DNA of 64,000 nt from NCBI GenBank assembly GCA_051955985.1, contig JBQCGD010000167.1, positions 54,749 through 118,748 of the forward strand, written 5' to 3'. Under the pieces are notes generated by a model that searched no databases, had not been told where the DNA came from, and was given only the letters and a program-made list of their open reading frames with translations. Origin of the DNA: DATKPA01 sp051955985. GTDB taxonomy: Bacteria > Planctomycetota > Phycisphaerae > WQYP01. Both the position numbers and the translations under genes were made by a program. Shown piece after piece: positions 9,301 through 18,300 of this stretch (within the stretch, counting starts at the first letter, position 1; each line of letters begins with the position of its first letter).

Positions 9301-10454
9301 AAACCGGTCTGGTCATCGCCGGCGTTCCACGTCAGTTGAATGTTGGTGGAGGAGGTGGAGGTGGCGACCAGATTGGTGGGAGTTGTCGGGTTGGAGGGCG
9401 TTGCGATCAACGCGGCATTCGTCAGTGCAGTCTGTGTTTTGCTTCCGCCGGGAACCACGCGATAGAAATAGCGGGCGCCTGGCCGGAGGTCGTTGTCGAT
9501 GTAGGTGTAGGGCAAGCCGCCGGTCGCGTGGGGGCGGATCGAGGACGATTTCGAAACGGTCTTGATGGTGGTCCAGGTATTGGTGCCGGCCACTCGGCGC
9601 TGGATGTCGAAGGTCGGGTTGGAAGTGGTCGCCGCCCAGAACAACTGGGCGCTGGTCGGGGAGACCGCGTTGGCCTGCAACGATCCGGTCTTCACCGCGG
9701 CGATGTTCGAAGCGGGCGAGGTGCCGCCGACACCGGTGGCGAGCACTTCGAATGAGTACGCTGTGTTGGCCGTCAGGCCGGAGACAAGGAAGTTCCTGAC
9801 GTTGGCGAGCACGTGGCCGACGATGGTCCAGTTCTTCGAAGAGCCGATTCGGCTGAGAATCTGGAACCCGTTTTCATTGTTTGAGCGATCCGCCCATTGG
9901 AGTTGAACGCTTGTCGGAGAGGGGGAGGTGGCGAGGAGCGATGCGGGAGCGACGGGCGGACCAAACGTTCGTGCTGCGACGGGAGTGGAGATACCGGAAG
10001 TGACGTTTCCGTTGAGGGCGATGATTTCGTAGCTGTAGACGGTGTTGGCGCTCAGCTTGGTGTCGTTGTACACCCGGAGGTTCGGGCCGACGGTCGCGAT
10101 CTTTGAATAGGGGCCGGTGTTACCCTTCCGGCGGAGAATCTGGAAGCCGGTTTCGGTGGAGGAGTCGGCGGTCCACGTCAGGTGGATCCAACTGTTGGAG
10201 AGTCCAGAGGCAGTGACGTTGGCGGGCGCCGCGGGTGCCGCGGCGGCAGCCTGGGAATGCACGGCGCCGAGGGCTTGGGTTTTCACGGCTGCCAAATTGT
10301 GGTGGTCAACGAGTTGAGGAAGAGGGGTGGAATACGCGAAGTAGGAGAGAAGGATGCGCGACTCGAGGTTTTCGAGCTGGCTACCGACATTTGTGAATTT
10401 ACGGGAACGGGGCGAACCGGATGCAACGAAACCACGGGAGCGCTTCCACCACAT
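6390..10454 (-). CDS. Secreted FN3-repeat protein with C-terminal parallel beta-helix
   Basis: With the ATG at 10454 (GGAG eight bases upstream) the product is 1354 residues. It starts MWWKRSRGF and carries LENLESRILLS at about residues 27-37, the N-terminal motif typical of giant planctomycete exported proteins (LEPR-XLL type). Eight fibronectin type III domains follow at about residues 76-815, each with an NSIQLSW-like strand and a TxYSYEI-like strand. The last 520 residues begin with IYVSSSTGNDSNSG and continue as NNxF/ENNVI rungs, the pattern of pectate-lyase-like right-handed beta-helices that bind or cleave polysaccharide. The frame is open upstream to 10835, with other possible starts at 10796 and 10499. 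Placement inside the polysaccharide operon suggests a role in modifying or holding the polymer. Activity is unproven. Confidence 0.8.
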   Translation of the reverse strand: MWWKRSRGFVASGSPRSRKFTNVGSQLENLESRILLSYFAYSTPLPQLVDHHNLAAVKTQALGAVHSQAAAAAPAAPANVTASGLSNSWIHLTWTADSSTETGFQILRRKGNTGPYSKIATVGPNLRVYNDTKLSANTVYSYEIIALNGNVTSGISTPVAARTFGPPVAPASLLATSPSPTSVQLQWADRSNNENGFQILSRIGSSKNWTIVGHVLANVRNFLVSGLTANTAYSFEVLATGVGGTSPASNIAAVKTGSLQANAVSPTSAQLFWAATTSNPTFDIQRRVAGTNTWTTIKTVSKSSSIRPHATGGLPYTYIDNDLRPGARYFYRVVPGGSKTQTALTNAALIATPSNPTTPTNLVATSTSSTNIQLTWNAGDDQTGFQIYRHDGNTGNFSFLTTTTSPSYTDYALQPGASYTYQVLAMNGTLTSTASDPVSAVTQLSVPVDPGTLSANAVSPNSIHLSWTAAAGSVSGYQIIRQSGTQDWMVLANVDASATSYDDIDLAPGTQYTYEIATISGMTTSIPSNPVTVNTSPSSPLNLSIGSVSTNSIQLSWSPPSGQVTGYEVLSQIANTSSWFVVATLDSSVLTYSDTSVQPDTTYSYEILALAGDTTSAPSNQVTATTLQAIPASASNLTAVGLNTSQIQLSWKDNSNNETGFKVARSTDGLNFTTVITAPANATTYTDTGLNASTHYFYTIIANTNGGDSTPTPIASAWTSSTQSPASPTLTAATVFSAAEIDLTWMDNSNNEQGFYVQTSIDGSTFTTIATVAANSTNFSVTNLQPNTQYWFRVTAENNAGTGTSGTLTGTTQQNATVNGNGWTTIVPSADSRIIYVSSSTGNDSNSGLTPNSAVQTVAKGMSLIRAGSPDWLMLKRGDTFTTTNAPGTLSMGLQLSKPGRSATEPMVVSAYGVGQRPVVDTVIGGDAVVLGSQSNNIAILGISFTSSQRNPNSPNYINNTAGTEGIFFLAGSSGNHDLLIEDCSISYFSDNLNLQGFQGQLQNVTLRRNSITDSYSSSGAHSQGLFVYNVGNLLLDGNVFDHNGWNEQVAGAGATIFNHNVYIKEDVTNVVIKNNTFANASSHGLQARSGGDIENNLFVNDPIGLAFGYVNGSPITAGGVSGKIAGNVFVGGRDIAGTARGWAMEVSNIQANSGTTIENNVITGDTQNAYAAIHLDYGAVSNPADAVGINDLTIQNNVINGWNSAIWISAKALPGGTGQYALNGLVVKNNDFQNLLSGQIVNLGPAYNAQAEQFSGNRYYDTSDPSVWFFVNSKVMSLSSWQTSIEPGALSSHLAYVDPTRNIASYAASLGISGTLMDFLSQAENQSSQSWNSQYTASSAIAFVKAGFSLVSQ

Positions 10455-10824
10455 ATCGAGGTCTCCGAGAAGTCCGGCTCCTCGTGGTGGCTGTGCCATC
10501 AATTGCCCAGGATTTTGAAACAGCAATAACGAACTGCCATTCCATTCTGCCTCTCCTGGGCAGCTAAACGCCACCCGCGAACCCGGAACCGGTTTCGACA
10601 AAGACAGCGTAGAATACAGTTCGTTAAATTGCACAAAATTTTCTTGGGGACTTAGGTAATATTTGTCGCCAAAAATGCAATTATCAGACAAAATGACGTT
10701 ATTATTGCCCATTACTGGCACAGGACGGCCATAGACCGGGGCACCCACCGTGCCCAGTTCCGCGAGGATCGCAATAAGAGCAATTCCCGGCTGCATGAAT
10801 TCTCTTCTACAGCTCAGCACAGGT

Positions 10825-10852
10825 AATCTATCCAAGGTCCGATATATGTCAA
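10825..10852 (-). promoter_or_regulatory. Possible sigma-70 promoter before the FN3/beta-helix gene
   Basis: On the minus strand TTGACA (10852-10847) matches the -35 consensus fully. After 16 bases comes TAGATT (10830-10825), four of six matches to the -10 box. It lies just after the dehydrogenase stop codon and could give the beta-helix gene and the genes after it an internal promoter. It also argues against translation starting at 10835, which would be upstream of the transcription start. Motif-based only. Confidence 0.35.
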
Positions 10853-10870
10853 ACTAAACTTTTGTGAATA

Positions 10871-12181
10871 TCAGGCAGAGATGATGTGGTCGCGGCGCCC
10901 TTTGACGGCCTTGGTGGCGTTGCGGGTATCCACGATCAGCGGGGCGTGGTCGACGATGTCTTGCCAGTTGTAAGCGGAGTGGTGCGTCGCGATAACGGCA
11001 CAATCGTATTTGCGGAGGTTGTCGGGTGAGATCGAGACGCTTTCCATATGAAGGTCGTGTTTCCGCATGCGGTGGGTGCGGGGGACCAGCGGGTCGTTGT
11101 AATCCACGTGGGCGCCCATTTCCTCCAGTTTCTCAATGAGCTCGAAGGAGGGGCTTTCGCGGACGTCGTCGATGTCGGGTTTGTAGGCGAGGCCGAGGAC
11201 GAGGATGCGGCTGCCGCGGACGGCTTTGCTGTGCTGGTTGAGGGCCCAGGTGACGCGCTGGACGACGTAGTCGGGCATCTGGTGGTTGATCTCGCCGGCG
11301 AGTTCGATGAAGCGGGTGGCCATGCCGACTTCGCGGGCTTTCCAGGTGAGGTAGAAGGGGTCGATCGGGAGGCAGTGGCCGCCGAGGCCGGGGCCGGGGT
11401 AGAAGGCCTGGAAGCCGAAGGGCTTGGTGGAGGCGGCCTGGATGACTTCCCAGACGTCGATGCCCATGGCGGTGAGGACCATCTTCATTTCGTTGACGAG
11501 GGCGATGTTCACCGAGCGGTAGATGTTTTCGAGAAGCTTGGCGGCTTCGGCGACTTCGGCGGAGGAGACGGGGATGACTTCCTTCACGGCGTGGCGGTAG
11601 AGGGCCACGGCGATTTCGCCGCTGGCGGCATCGAGCCCCCCTACCAGTTTCGGGATGGTGCGGGTGTTGTGGTCCTTGCGGCCGGGGTCTTCGCGTTCCG
11701 GGGAGAAGGCGAGGAAGAAATCGGTGCCGAGGCGGAGCTTGGTCTTCTCGAATGGGGGCAGCATCACTTCGCGGGTGGTGCCGGGGTAGGTGCTGGATTC
11801 GAGGACGATGAGCTGGCCGGGGCGGAGGGAGCGGGCAATGTCGTTGGTGGCCTGCTCGATGAAGCTCATGTCCGGCTCGAGGTGGGTGCCGAGAGGCGTG
11901 GGGACGCAGACGATGATGGCGTCGGCTTCGCCGAGGCGGGCCATGTCGGCGGTGGCGTCGAAGCGGCCGCTCTTGACCATGTCGGAGACCATCGTGGGTC
12001 CGAGGTGCTTCAGGTAATTTTCGCCGGCGAGGAGGGCCTTGATTTTGCGAGGGTCGACGTCGAACCCGATGACGGGGAATCCCGTAGCGTTGAAGGCGCT
12101 TAGGAGCGGGAGGCCGACGTAGCCGAGCCCGAGGACGCCGATCTTGGCCTGCCTGTCGCCGATTTTTTGTTTGAGGGTCAC
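10871..12181 (-). CDS. UDP-N-acetyl-hexosamine/nucleotide-sugar 6-dehydrogenase
   Basis: The product has the NAD-binding motif KIGVLGLGYVGLPLL, CVPTPLG, VLESSTYPGTT and the catalytic cysteine motif GPGLGGHCLPIDPFYL, so it is a UDP-glucose/GDP-mannose dehydrogenase family enzyme. The surrounding PTPLGTH and SSTYPGTTREV favour the WecC/TviB-like group that oxidises UDP-N-acetyl-glucosamine or -mannosamine to the uronic acid with two NAD+. A GTG at 12181 with AGGAG six bases upstream gives 436 residues, the family's usual length; the frame stays open to a TTG at 12277 with worse spacing. It follows the antiterminator gene and supplies a charged sugar for the polymer. The exact substrate is inferred. 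Confidence 0.88.
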   Translation of the reverse strand: MTLKQKIGDRQAKIGVLGLGYVGLPLLSAFNATGFPVIGFDVDPRKIKALLAGENYLKHLGPTMVSDMVKSGRFDATADMARLGEADAIIVCVPTPLGTHLEPDMSFIEQATNDIARSLRPGQLIVLESSTYPGTTREVMLPPFEKTKLRLGTDFFLAFSPEREDPGRKDHNTRTIPKLVGGLDAASGEIAVALYRHAVKEVIPVSSAEVAEAAKLLENIYRSVNIALVNEMKMVLTAMGIDVWEVIQAASTKPFGFQAFYPGPGLGGHCLPIDPFYLTWKAREVGMATRFIELAGEINHQMPDYVVQRVTWALNQHSKAVRGSRILVLGLAYKPDIDDVRESPSFELIEKLEEMGAHVDYNDPLVPRTHRMRKHDLHMESVSISPDNLRKYDCAVIATHHSAYNWQDIVDHAPLIVDTRNATKAVKGRRDHIISA

Positions 12182-12403
12182 CAGCAACTCCTTGGAATCA
12201 TTGCGGTAGCTGGGTTGTCCGCGACGCGATTCCGGTTGGATTGAGAGGGTGTTTGGAATGTTGGCCGGAAGTGGCAAGGCTCCGCCCCTTTCAACTACAG
12301 CCGCTTTCGCGCAGCCGCAATCGATTCGACCAGCCTTGCGTTCGCCCTATCGCGAACGGCTGATCGCTTGCCCGTGAATTATCGGTTGCCCGTCCGGGTG
12401 ACG

Positions 12404-12946
12404 TTACTCGATCACCTCAAGAATGGCTCCGTCGATTTCCAGGCTCGTGGCCTGGCCGAGGACTTCCACCTGCAAAATCAGTCGGTCACGCTTGTTACGG
12501 CTTTCGATGACGCCTTCGAGTCCCATGAGGGGCCCGGACCGTACGCAGACCCGGACGCCCGCCCGGAGGAAGGGGTACGGATCCAACGAAGCGCGACTCG
12601 CCAAGGCCTGGGCCAAGTTGCGCAGTTCCCGGCCGATTCTGTCCTGATCAACGACCGGAATAATCCCCGCCACACGTTTTGTGCGATCAGCAGAATATAC
12701 CTGATCGAGGCTTCCCTTCAAAAAGACGTACCCTGGGAAGAGGGGCATTTCCACCGTGACCTTGCGGCCGGCGTAGCTTCGGCCGACGGTTGCGAGGGGG
12801 AGAAAATGTGCAATCCCTTGTGCTGACAAGGTTTCCGCGAGCGCCTTTTCCTGGCGGCTGCGCGTGTGAAGCAGGTGCCATTTGCCTTGGGCAGCGGCGG
12901 CGGCCTCATAAAGGGAGAGCGCATCGTAGGCACAAATGTCGGACAT
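12404..12946 (-). CDS. NusG-like transcription antiterminator (RfaH/UpxY type)
   Basis: The 180-residue protein contains the NGN domain, with KWHLLHTRSRQEKALAETL and the MPLFPGYVFLKG signature. It ends in a KOW domain with GVRVCVRSGPLMGLEGVIE at about residues 128-146. The start at 12946 has GAGGG in front; an ATG four codons upstream is less well placed. Specialised NusG paralogues such as RfaH and Bacteroides UpxY ride on RNA polymerase and let it read through long polysaccharide operons. This gene is first on the strand, ahead of about 12 kb of polysaccharide genes, which fits that job. A housekeeping NusG is unlikely because the usual secE/rplK neighbours are missing. No ops-type pause site was identified. 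Confidence 0.85.
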   Translation of the reverse strand: MSDICAYDALSLYEAAAAAQGKWHLLHTRSRQEKALAETLSAQGIAHFLPLATVGRSYAGRKVTVEMPLFPGYVFLKGSLDQVYSADRTKRVAGIIPVVDQDRIGRELRNLAQALASRASLDPYPFLRAGVRVCVRSGPLMGLEGVIESRNKRDRLILQVEVLGQATSLEIDGAILEVIE

Positions 12947-13155
12947 GCTTACCCTCACTGCTCAGGCACGGACAGCACAACTGGTCCATTGTCCTGTAAT
13001 GTCGGCGATTTCGGGCATTTACTGGAGTTTCTGCGCGAAGACTCCACCCAGAACGCCCTCATCGGGGCAGTGGTTCCTATATTGGTGATTAGTTGTATAA
13101 CGCTGGCCAGAGGCAGGCGGATTTCGGAGGTCCGATATTCGCGTATGCGATAGCA

Positions 13156-15369
13156 CTAGGAGTGCTGATTTTGTGCTTTGGAGAGAGGATTTCGAGCGGG
13201 GGCAAGGTGGGTTGATGCCGCGAGGGCGATTCCGTGCACCTGCTGCTGGATGGAATTGGCGGCATCCGTCGCGGCCTGGGTTGCCAAGGCGTTCACGCGG
13301 TCAGCGATCGTTGCTTCTTTGGTTCGGATCCACCCGACGAACTGTTCAACGAGTTCCGGGTCGAACTGCGTTCCGGCACATCGCAGCAGCTCGGCGCATG
13401 CTTTCTCCATGTCCATCCCTTTGCGGTACACGCGGTCGGAGACCATGGCGTCGAACGCGTCGATGATGGAGAGGATTCGGGCGGCGACGGGGATCTGCTC
13501 ACGGGCGGGGAGCTCGGGGTCGCGCGGGGTGCCGGCGTACCAGGCATGGTGGCATCGGACGATTTCGGCGAGGGCGGGGTGGTGGGTGGCTTGTTCGACG
13601 ATCTGGGTGCCGGTGGATTCGTGCTCGCGCATGATTTTCCATTCTTCCTCGGTGAGGGGGCCGGGCTTGCGGAGGACGGCGTCAGGGATGGCGAGTTTGC
13701 CGAGGTCGTGGAGGAGGGCGGCGAGGCGGAGGATTTCGAGGTCCTGGTCGGCGAGGAGGGGCTTGGCGAAGCGGGCTGCGAGTTCGGCGACGCGGCGGCT
13801 GTGGTTGCAGGTGTCGGCGTCGCAGTGCTGGAGCATGGCGCTGAGGGCGTCGGTGACGACCTGCAGGGTAGCAGGGGGATGAGCGTCGCGGCGCTCGGAG
13901 GTGATGGCGTGGCCGGATTCGATGGCGGGGTCGCCCCAGGCGACGACGCGGTTGCGGCCGGCGCGTTTGGCGGCGTAGAGGGCTTTGTCGGCCTGATCGA
14001 GGAGCTGGTGGACTTCGGTGGCGCCGGCTTCGCGGCCGGCGACGCCGATGGAGGCGGTGATGTTGGAGACGGGCCAGGTAGCGGCGAGGATGGTTTCGCG
14101 CAGGCGGGAAGCGGCCTGGTGGGCTTCTTCGAAGGAGGTGTCGGCGAGGAAGATGCAGAACTCTTCGCCGCCATAGCGGCAGACGCGGTCGCCGGTTCGG
14201 AGCTGGCGTTGGAGGAGCTGGCCCATCTGCTTGAGGACCTCGTCACCGGCGGAGTGGCCGTGGCGGTCGTTGACCTGTTTGAAATGATCGACGTCGAGCA
14301 TGAGGCAGGCGATGGGGTGCGCGGCATCGGCGGCGGCCCAGGCCTGTTCAAAGAGGCGCATGAAGGCACGGCGATTGAGGCAGCCGGTCAGGGGATCGTG
14401 GGAGGCGAGGGCTTCGAGCTCCTTGTTCTGGCGTGCGATTTCGTCGCGGGATTTGGCGAGTTCGGCGTTGGCGGATTCGATGGAAGTGACATCGTCGAAG
14501 GTGGCGAGAATTCCACGCTTGCTGCCATCCTGGCCGAGGACGGGGACGGCATTGAAGACGAGGCTGCGTTTTTCGCGGTCCTTTGGGGCGAGGTGGACGG
14601 TCATGCGGCGGACCTGTTCGCCGCTGCGGAGGGCGGCGATCCAGTCGGTGGATTCGAGGGAATCGCCCATGAGGTTTTTGAGGTCGTGGATACGGCGGCC
14701 CTGGATCTGGGGCAGGGTGAGGCCGGTGATGTCGGAGAAGGCCTGGTTGGCCATGACGATCTGCTCGCTGCGGTCCATGATGATGACGCCTTCGGCGAGT
14801 GCATCGAGCATGGCACGGACGCGATCGGGGATGACGGAGCTGGGGTCGAGGTGCTTGAGGGCCTTGCGGAGGAAGAAGAGGGAGCCGGTGAAGCCGGAGG
14901 CGGCGAGGAAGAGGGTGAGGCGGAGCAGGGAATTGCCAAAGAGGTTGGTGTCGGGGAGTGCGGCGAAGCAGATTTCGATGGTGGCCCACTTTTCCTTGTG
15001 CTGGAAGACGGGGACCTGGATTTTCAGTGGGTGGTTCGAGGAGGCATCCCTGGGGCCGGCGCGCCAGAGCCGCTCATGAGGTCCGGCAGTGATCACGAGT
15101 TTTCCATCGGGCGAGCGGACGCCGGCGGAAAGGACGTCAGAGTTGTTGGCCATGAGAACGGAGAGGGCGGTGCGAATGGCGGCGGCATCGTTTTTGTCTG
15201 CGGCGACGGAGCACTGGGCGGCGACGACCTGGGCGAGGCGCAGGTGTTCGTCGGCGATGGTGGCGGCGCGGTCGGGAACGAGGCCGAACATTTGCGCAGC
15301 GAGGACTGCGCTGGTGATGATGCACGCGAAGCCGATCGCGATGCTAGTTGTTGTAGAAATACGTTTCAT
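13156..15369 (-). CDS. Membrane PAS-GGDEF-HD-GYP c-di-GMP signalling protein
   Basis: The 737-residue protein has an N-terminal membrane helix (about 9-29), a periplasmic segment and a second helix (about 145-165). A PAS domain (about 185-300, MLDALAEGVIIMDRS) follows, then a GGDEF domain with an intact active site RYGGEEFCIF (about 400) and a C-terminal HD domain with LLHDLGKL (about 551). The GGEEF site predicts diguanylate cyclase activity. The HD-GYP domain normally cleaves c-di-GMP, but its GYP loop reads HHAWYAGTPRD here, so hydrolysis is doubtful. It begins 18 bp after the giant CBM6/FN3 gene on the same strand, and the two are probably co-transcribed. It likely sets c-di-GMP in response to an envelope signal. 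Confidence 0.9.
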   Translation of the reverse strand: MKRISTTTSIAIGFACIITSAVLAAQMFGLVPDRAATIADEHLRLAQVVAAQCSVAADKNDAAAIRTALSVLMANNSDVLSAGVRSPDGKLVITAGPHERLWRAGPRDASSNHPLKIQVPVFQHKEKWATIEICFAALPDTNLFGNSLLRLTLFLAASGFTGSLFFLRKALKHLDPSSVIPDRVRAMLDALAEGVIIMDRSEQIVMANQAFSDITGLTLPQIQGRRIHDLKNLMGDSLESTDWIAALRSGEQVRRMTVHLAPKDREKRSLVFNAVPVLGQDGSKRGILATFDDVTSIESANAELAKSRDEIARQNKELEALASHDPLTGCLNRRAFMRLFEQAWAAADAAHPIACLMLDVDHFKQVNDRHGHSAGDEVLKQMGQLLQRQLRTGDRVCRYGGEEFCIFLADTSFEEAHQAASRLRETILAATWPVSNITASIGVAGREAGATEVHQLLDQADKALYAAKRAGRNRVVAWGDPAIESGHAITSERRDAHPPATLQVVTDALSAMLQHCDADTCNHSRRVAELAARFAKPLLADQDLEILRLAALLHDLGKLAIPDAVLRKPGPLTEEEWKIMREHESTGTQIVEQATHHPALAEIVRCHHAWYAGTPRDPELPAREQIPVAARILSIIDAFDAMVSDRVYRKGMDMEKACAELLRCAGTQFDPELVEQFVGWIRTKEATIADRVNALATQAATDAANSIQQQVHGIALAASTHLAPARNPLSKAQNQHS

Positions 15370-15387
15370 GGGAAATGCCTCCGCTGC

Positions 15388-18300
15388 TCAGTCGACGAGC
15401 TGCTCAACTTTCTGGTCGGTCGCATCCATCTGGGGCGTGTTGGACGCATGCCAGCGGCGCTGCCACCAGCGTTTGCGTGCCTTGGGGGTGGTCTGGGAAT
15501 TCAGGACGGGAAGCGGGTCGATGTACCGCCACATGGGGGCGGAGGTCAGCATGCTCAGGAGGAGCGAACCGCCGCGGGCGATCCAGATGATGCAGGCGGA
15601 GGTGGCGGTGGCGGAGACGCCGACGATGGTGCCGACGACGTGCTGCACATCGCGCTGTTTGTCTTCGATCTGTTTTTTGTCCTTGGCGATGTCGGCGGCG
15701 AGGGCTTCGGGGACATCTTCGGGCGCGACGGTGATGTTTTCCGCTTCGGTTACGAGATCCGTGAGTCGCTTTGCGGCGGCGGCACCGGTTTGTGGCTCGG
15801 GGACCCGGGCGAGATCTGCGGGGGTGATTGCTCCCGCGGCGCTTCGGGCGGCGGCCGCGTCGCTGAATTCCGCTGTGCTGCCGTTGCCGGCCGACGCGCC
15901 GGATGAATTGGGTGCCGCGACGGTGGGCGTGGAAGCGCCGCGACTGATGGGAGAAGAGGAACTTTCCGGGCCGGAGGATCGCGGCGCTGCGGAATCGCCG
16001 CCGGGTGCGGCACTCGCGGCGGCGGCAACGTGGGCCGTCACGGGCGCTGAGCCTGCCCGGGCACCGGCGGTGTGATCGACGCCGGCGGATCCTTCGCCTT
16101 TTCCGTTTGATGGCGAGGACTGGGGCGGGGATGGGGGGGCGGAGGGAGATTCGTTCCCGGGCCCGGAGGTGGGTTGCGCGGGGCCGGAGGACGGTGGCCC
16201 GCTGGGCGGACTACTGACGATCACGTTGTAGGCGAATTTCGCGGTCACTGCGCTGGTGACGATGCTTTGGCCGTCAGAGATCACGACCTGGAACGTGTAG
16301 ATGCCCGGTTGATCAACCGTGACCAGCGTCTGCTTGGCGGAATTGCTAGCGTTCTGGCTGAAGAGCACGTGTGCCCCGGCGGGCCCGCGCAGGACGGTCC
16401 AGGTGTAGGTGAGCACCTGCTCGCCGTCCTGGTCGGCGCCGAGTACGTTGAGGGGGGCGGTGTTGTCCGAGGGGACTCCGGCGGAGGCCTTGGTGGCGAG
16501 AGTTGGCGGGGTCACGGCGGCAGCGACGGAGATCGCGACGTTCGTGGAGGATTGCTGCGGTCCGCCGGCACCGTTATTTCCGAGGTCGTCGGTGGTGACG
16601 ATCAGGGAATCATCGCCGACGAAGTGGAGGTCGGGCGTGTAGGTGAGGCCGTCGAGCGCCTGGTTGATCTGCCAGATCGCTCCGGAGAAGGTCATGGTGC
16701 GGTCGCCGGCGCCAGTGCCCTGGGCGAAGGTCAGTCCGTCCAGCGTTGAAAGGGTGAGCGTTCCGTGGGTTACTTTCAGTGTGACCTGGACAGGATCATT
16801 CCCCGCATCGGGATCGCTGACGGTGACGGGATTGCCGTCTTCGGGGGAGAACGTCAGGGTGCGGTCCTCGGGAATGCGCTGGGCGACGGGGACGCTGTTC
16901 ACCGGCGGCTGATTGGAGGCGAAGGTGAAGCCCAGGAACGAAGGCGAAGAGTTGCCAATATCGAAGATGAGGTACAGGTCGTGAATGCCGCTGGTCGCGA
17001 GAATTCTGGCCGTTTCGGATTGGAAAGCGGTGTAGCTTCCGGTGGAGGAGATGGACAGATCGCCGATCTGCGGTCCATTGGGCGCGTCGAGGCGGATCTG
17101 CAGATGTCCAGGATTCTGCGGCGTGGCGAGTTTGATGGTGAAAGCGGACACAGGGGCGGAGAAGTCAAAGTCGTTGAACATGATCCATTCGCCGTCGGCA
17201 AAGCTGCCCGTTCCACCGAGGAATCCGGTGATGGGGCCAGATGCGGCCTGGAATTGATCGGTTCCGTAGGAGCCCAAAGCGCTGTGGGGGACGCGTGTTG
17301 TCGCGAAGGTGGTGCCGTTGTTCCAGGAGGACCAACCGGAATCATTGGCCGCCCGGATGCGGTACTGATACGTGGCGCCGGACGCGAGGCCGGCATCGGT
17401 ATAGGACGTCGTGGCGGCGTTCACGGTGGCGACGGATTGCCACTCGGTGGTTCCCCAGAGCGCCCGCTGGATTTCGAACGTGTCGGCATTGGTTGCATTG
17501 TTGGTCCAGGTGAGGCCGATGCTCGAGGTGGAGAGCGCCTGGGCCTGGGCATCGGATGGCGTCCCGAGCGCATCGAATTCGGCAAGAACTTGAACGGGGA
17601 CGCTGTTGGTTGCGCTCCGTGAACCGCCGGAGCCTACGAAGCCGAGGTCGTTCGTGGTGATGGTGACTGTTGCGGCGCCGAGGTAATCGGTGTCCGGGGT
17701 GAAGGTGAGGCCGTTCATGGCGGTGTTGAGGGCGTCGGGGGTTCCCTTGAAGGTCACGATGGAGTCGCTGGTGCCGGTGCCGGTAACGAATGTCAGTCCG
17801 GTGGGCTGGGCGAGGGAAATCGTGCCGTGGGTGGCGGTGAGTGTGACCGCGGCCTGCGTGGCGAGGTTGTCGGAATCGGTGAAGCTGATGCGGTTGCCGT
17901 TGGCACTGGAAAAGACGAGGGGCGTGTTTTTGAGCAGCACTTGCCGGGAGGGAACGGTGTTCACCGGGGGCTGGTTCACGCCGAAGGAAGCGCCGCAGAG
18001 GATGTTTCCCCAGCCGACGGCATCGCGGTAGACGAGATAGACGTCGTGGATGCCGGTGGTGGGGAGGATGGTTCCGGTGGAGGAGACGACGGTGGAATAA
18101 TCGCCGCCTTGATTCAACGACACGGATCCGATGAGGGTGCCCGAGGGGCTGTCGAGGTGCACCTCCAGGATGTTGCCAGCCATGGGGCCTTCGCTGGTGA
18201 TGGTGAGCGCCGTGGCGGTTGCGGAGGAGAAATCGAACGTGCTGTAGCGGAACCAGGCGCCACCGACGGTGACCACCATGCCGCTGCCCCAGTTCTGTCC

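Noticed and set aside
10455..10835. N-terminal extension of the FN3/beta-helix protein
   Set aside because: The frame is open, but the probable promoter lies within or just before it, and the best ribosome binding site stands before 10454, where a typical LExLExxxLLS N-terminus begins. A start at 10796 or 10499 remains possible.
13234..15906. Open frame of 890 codons on the plus strand
   Set aside because: It lies antisense to the c-di-GMP protein and the end of the giant surface protein. Its composition (Gly, Ala, Asp, Glu, Val) is the usual shadow of a GC-rich gene; no domain is seen.
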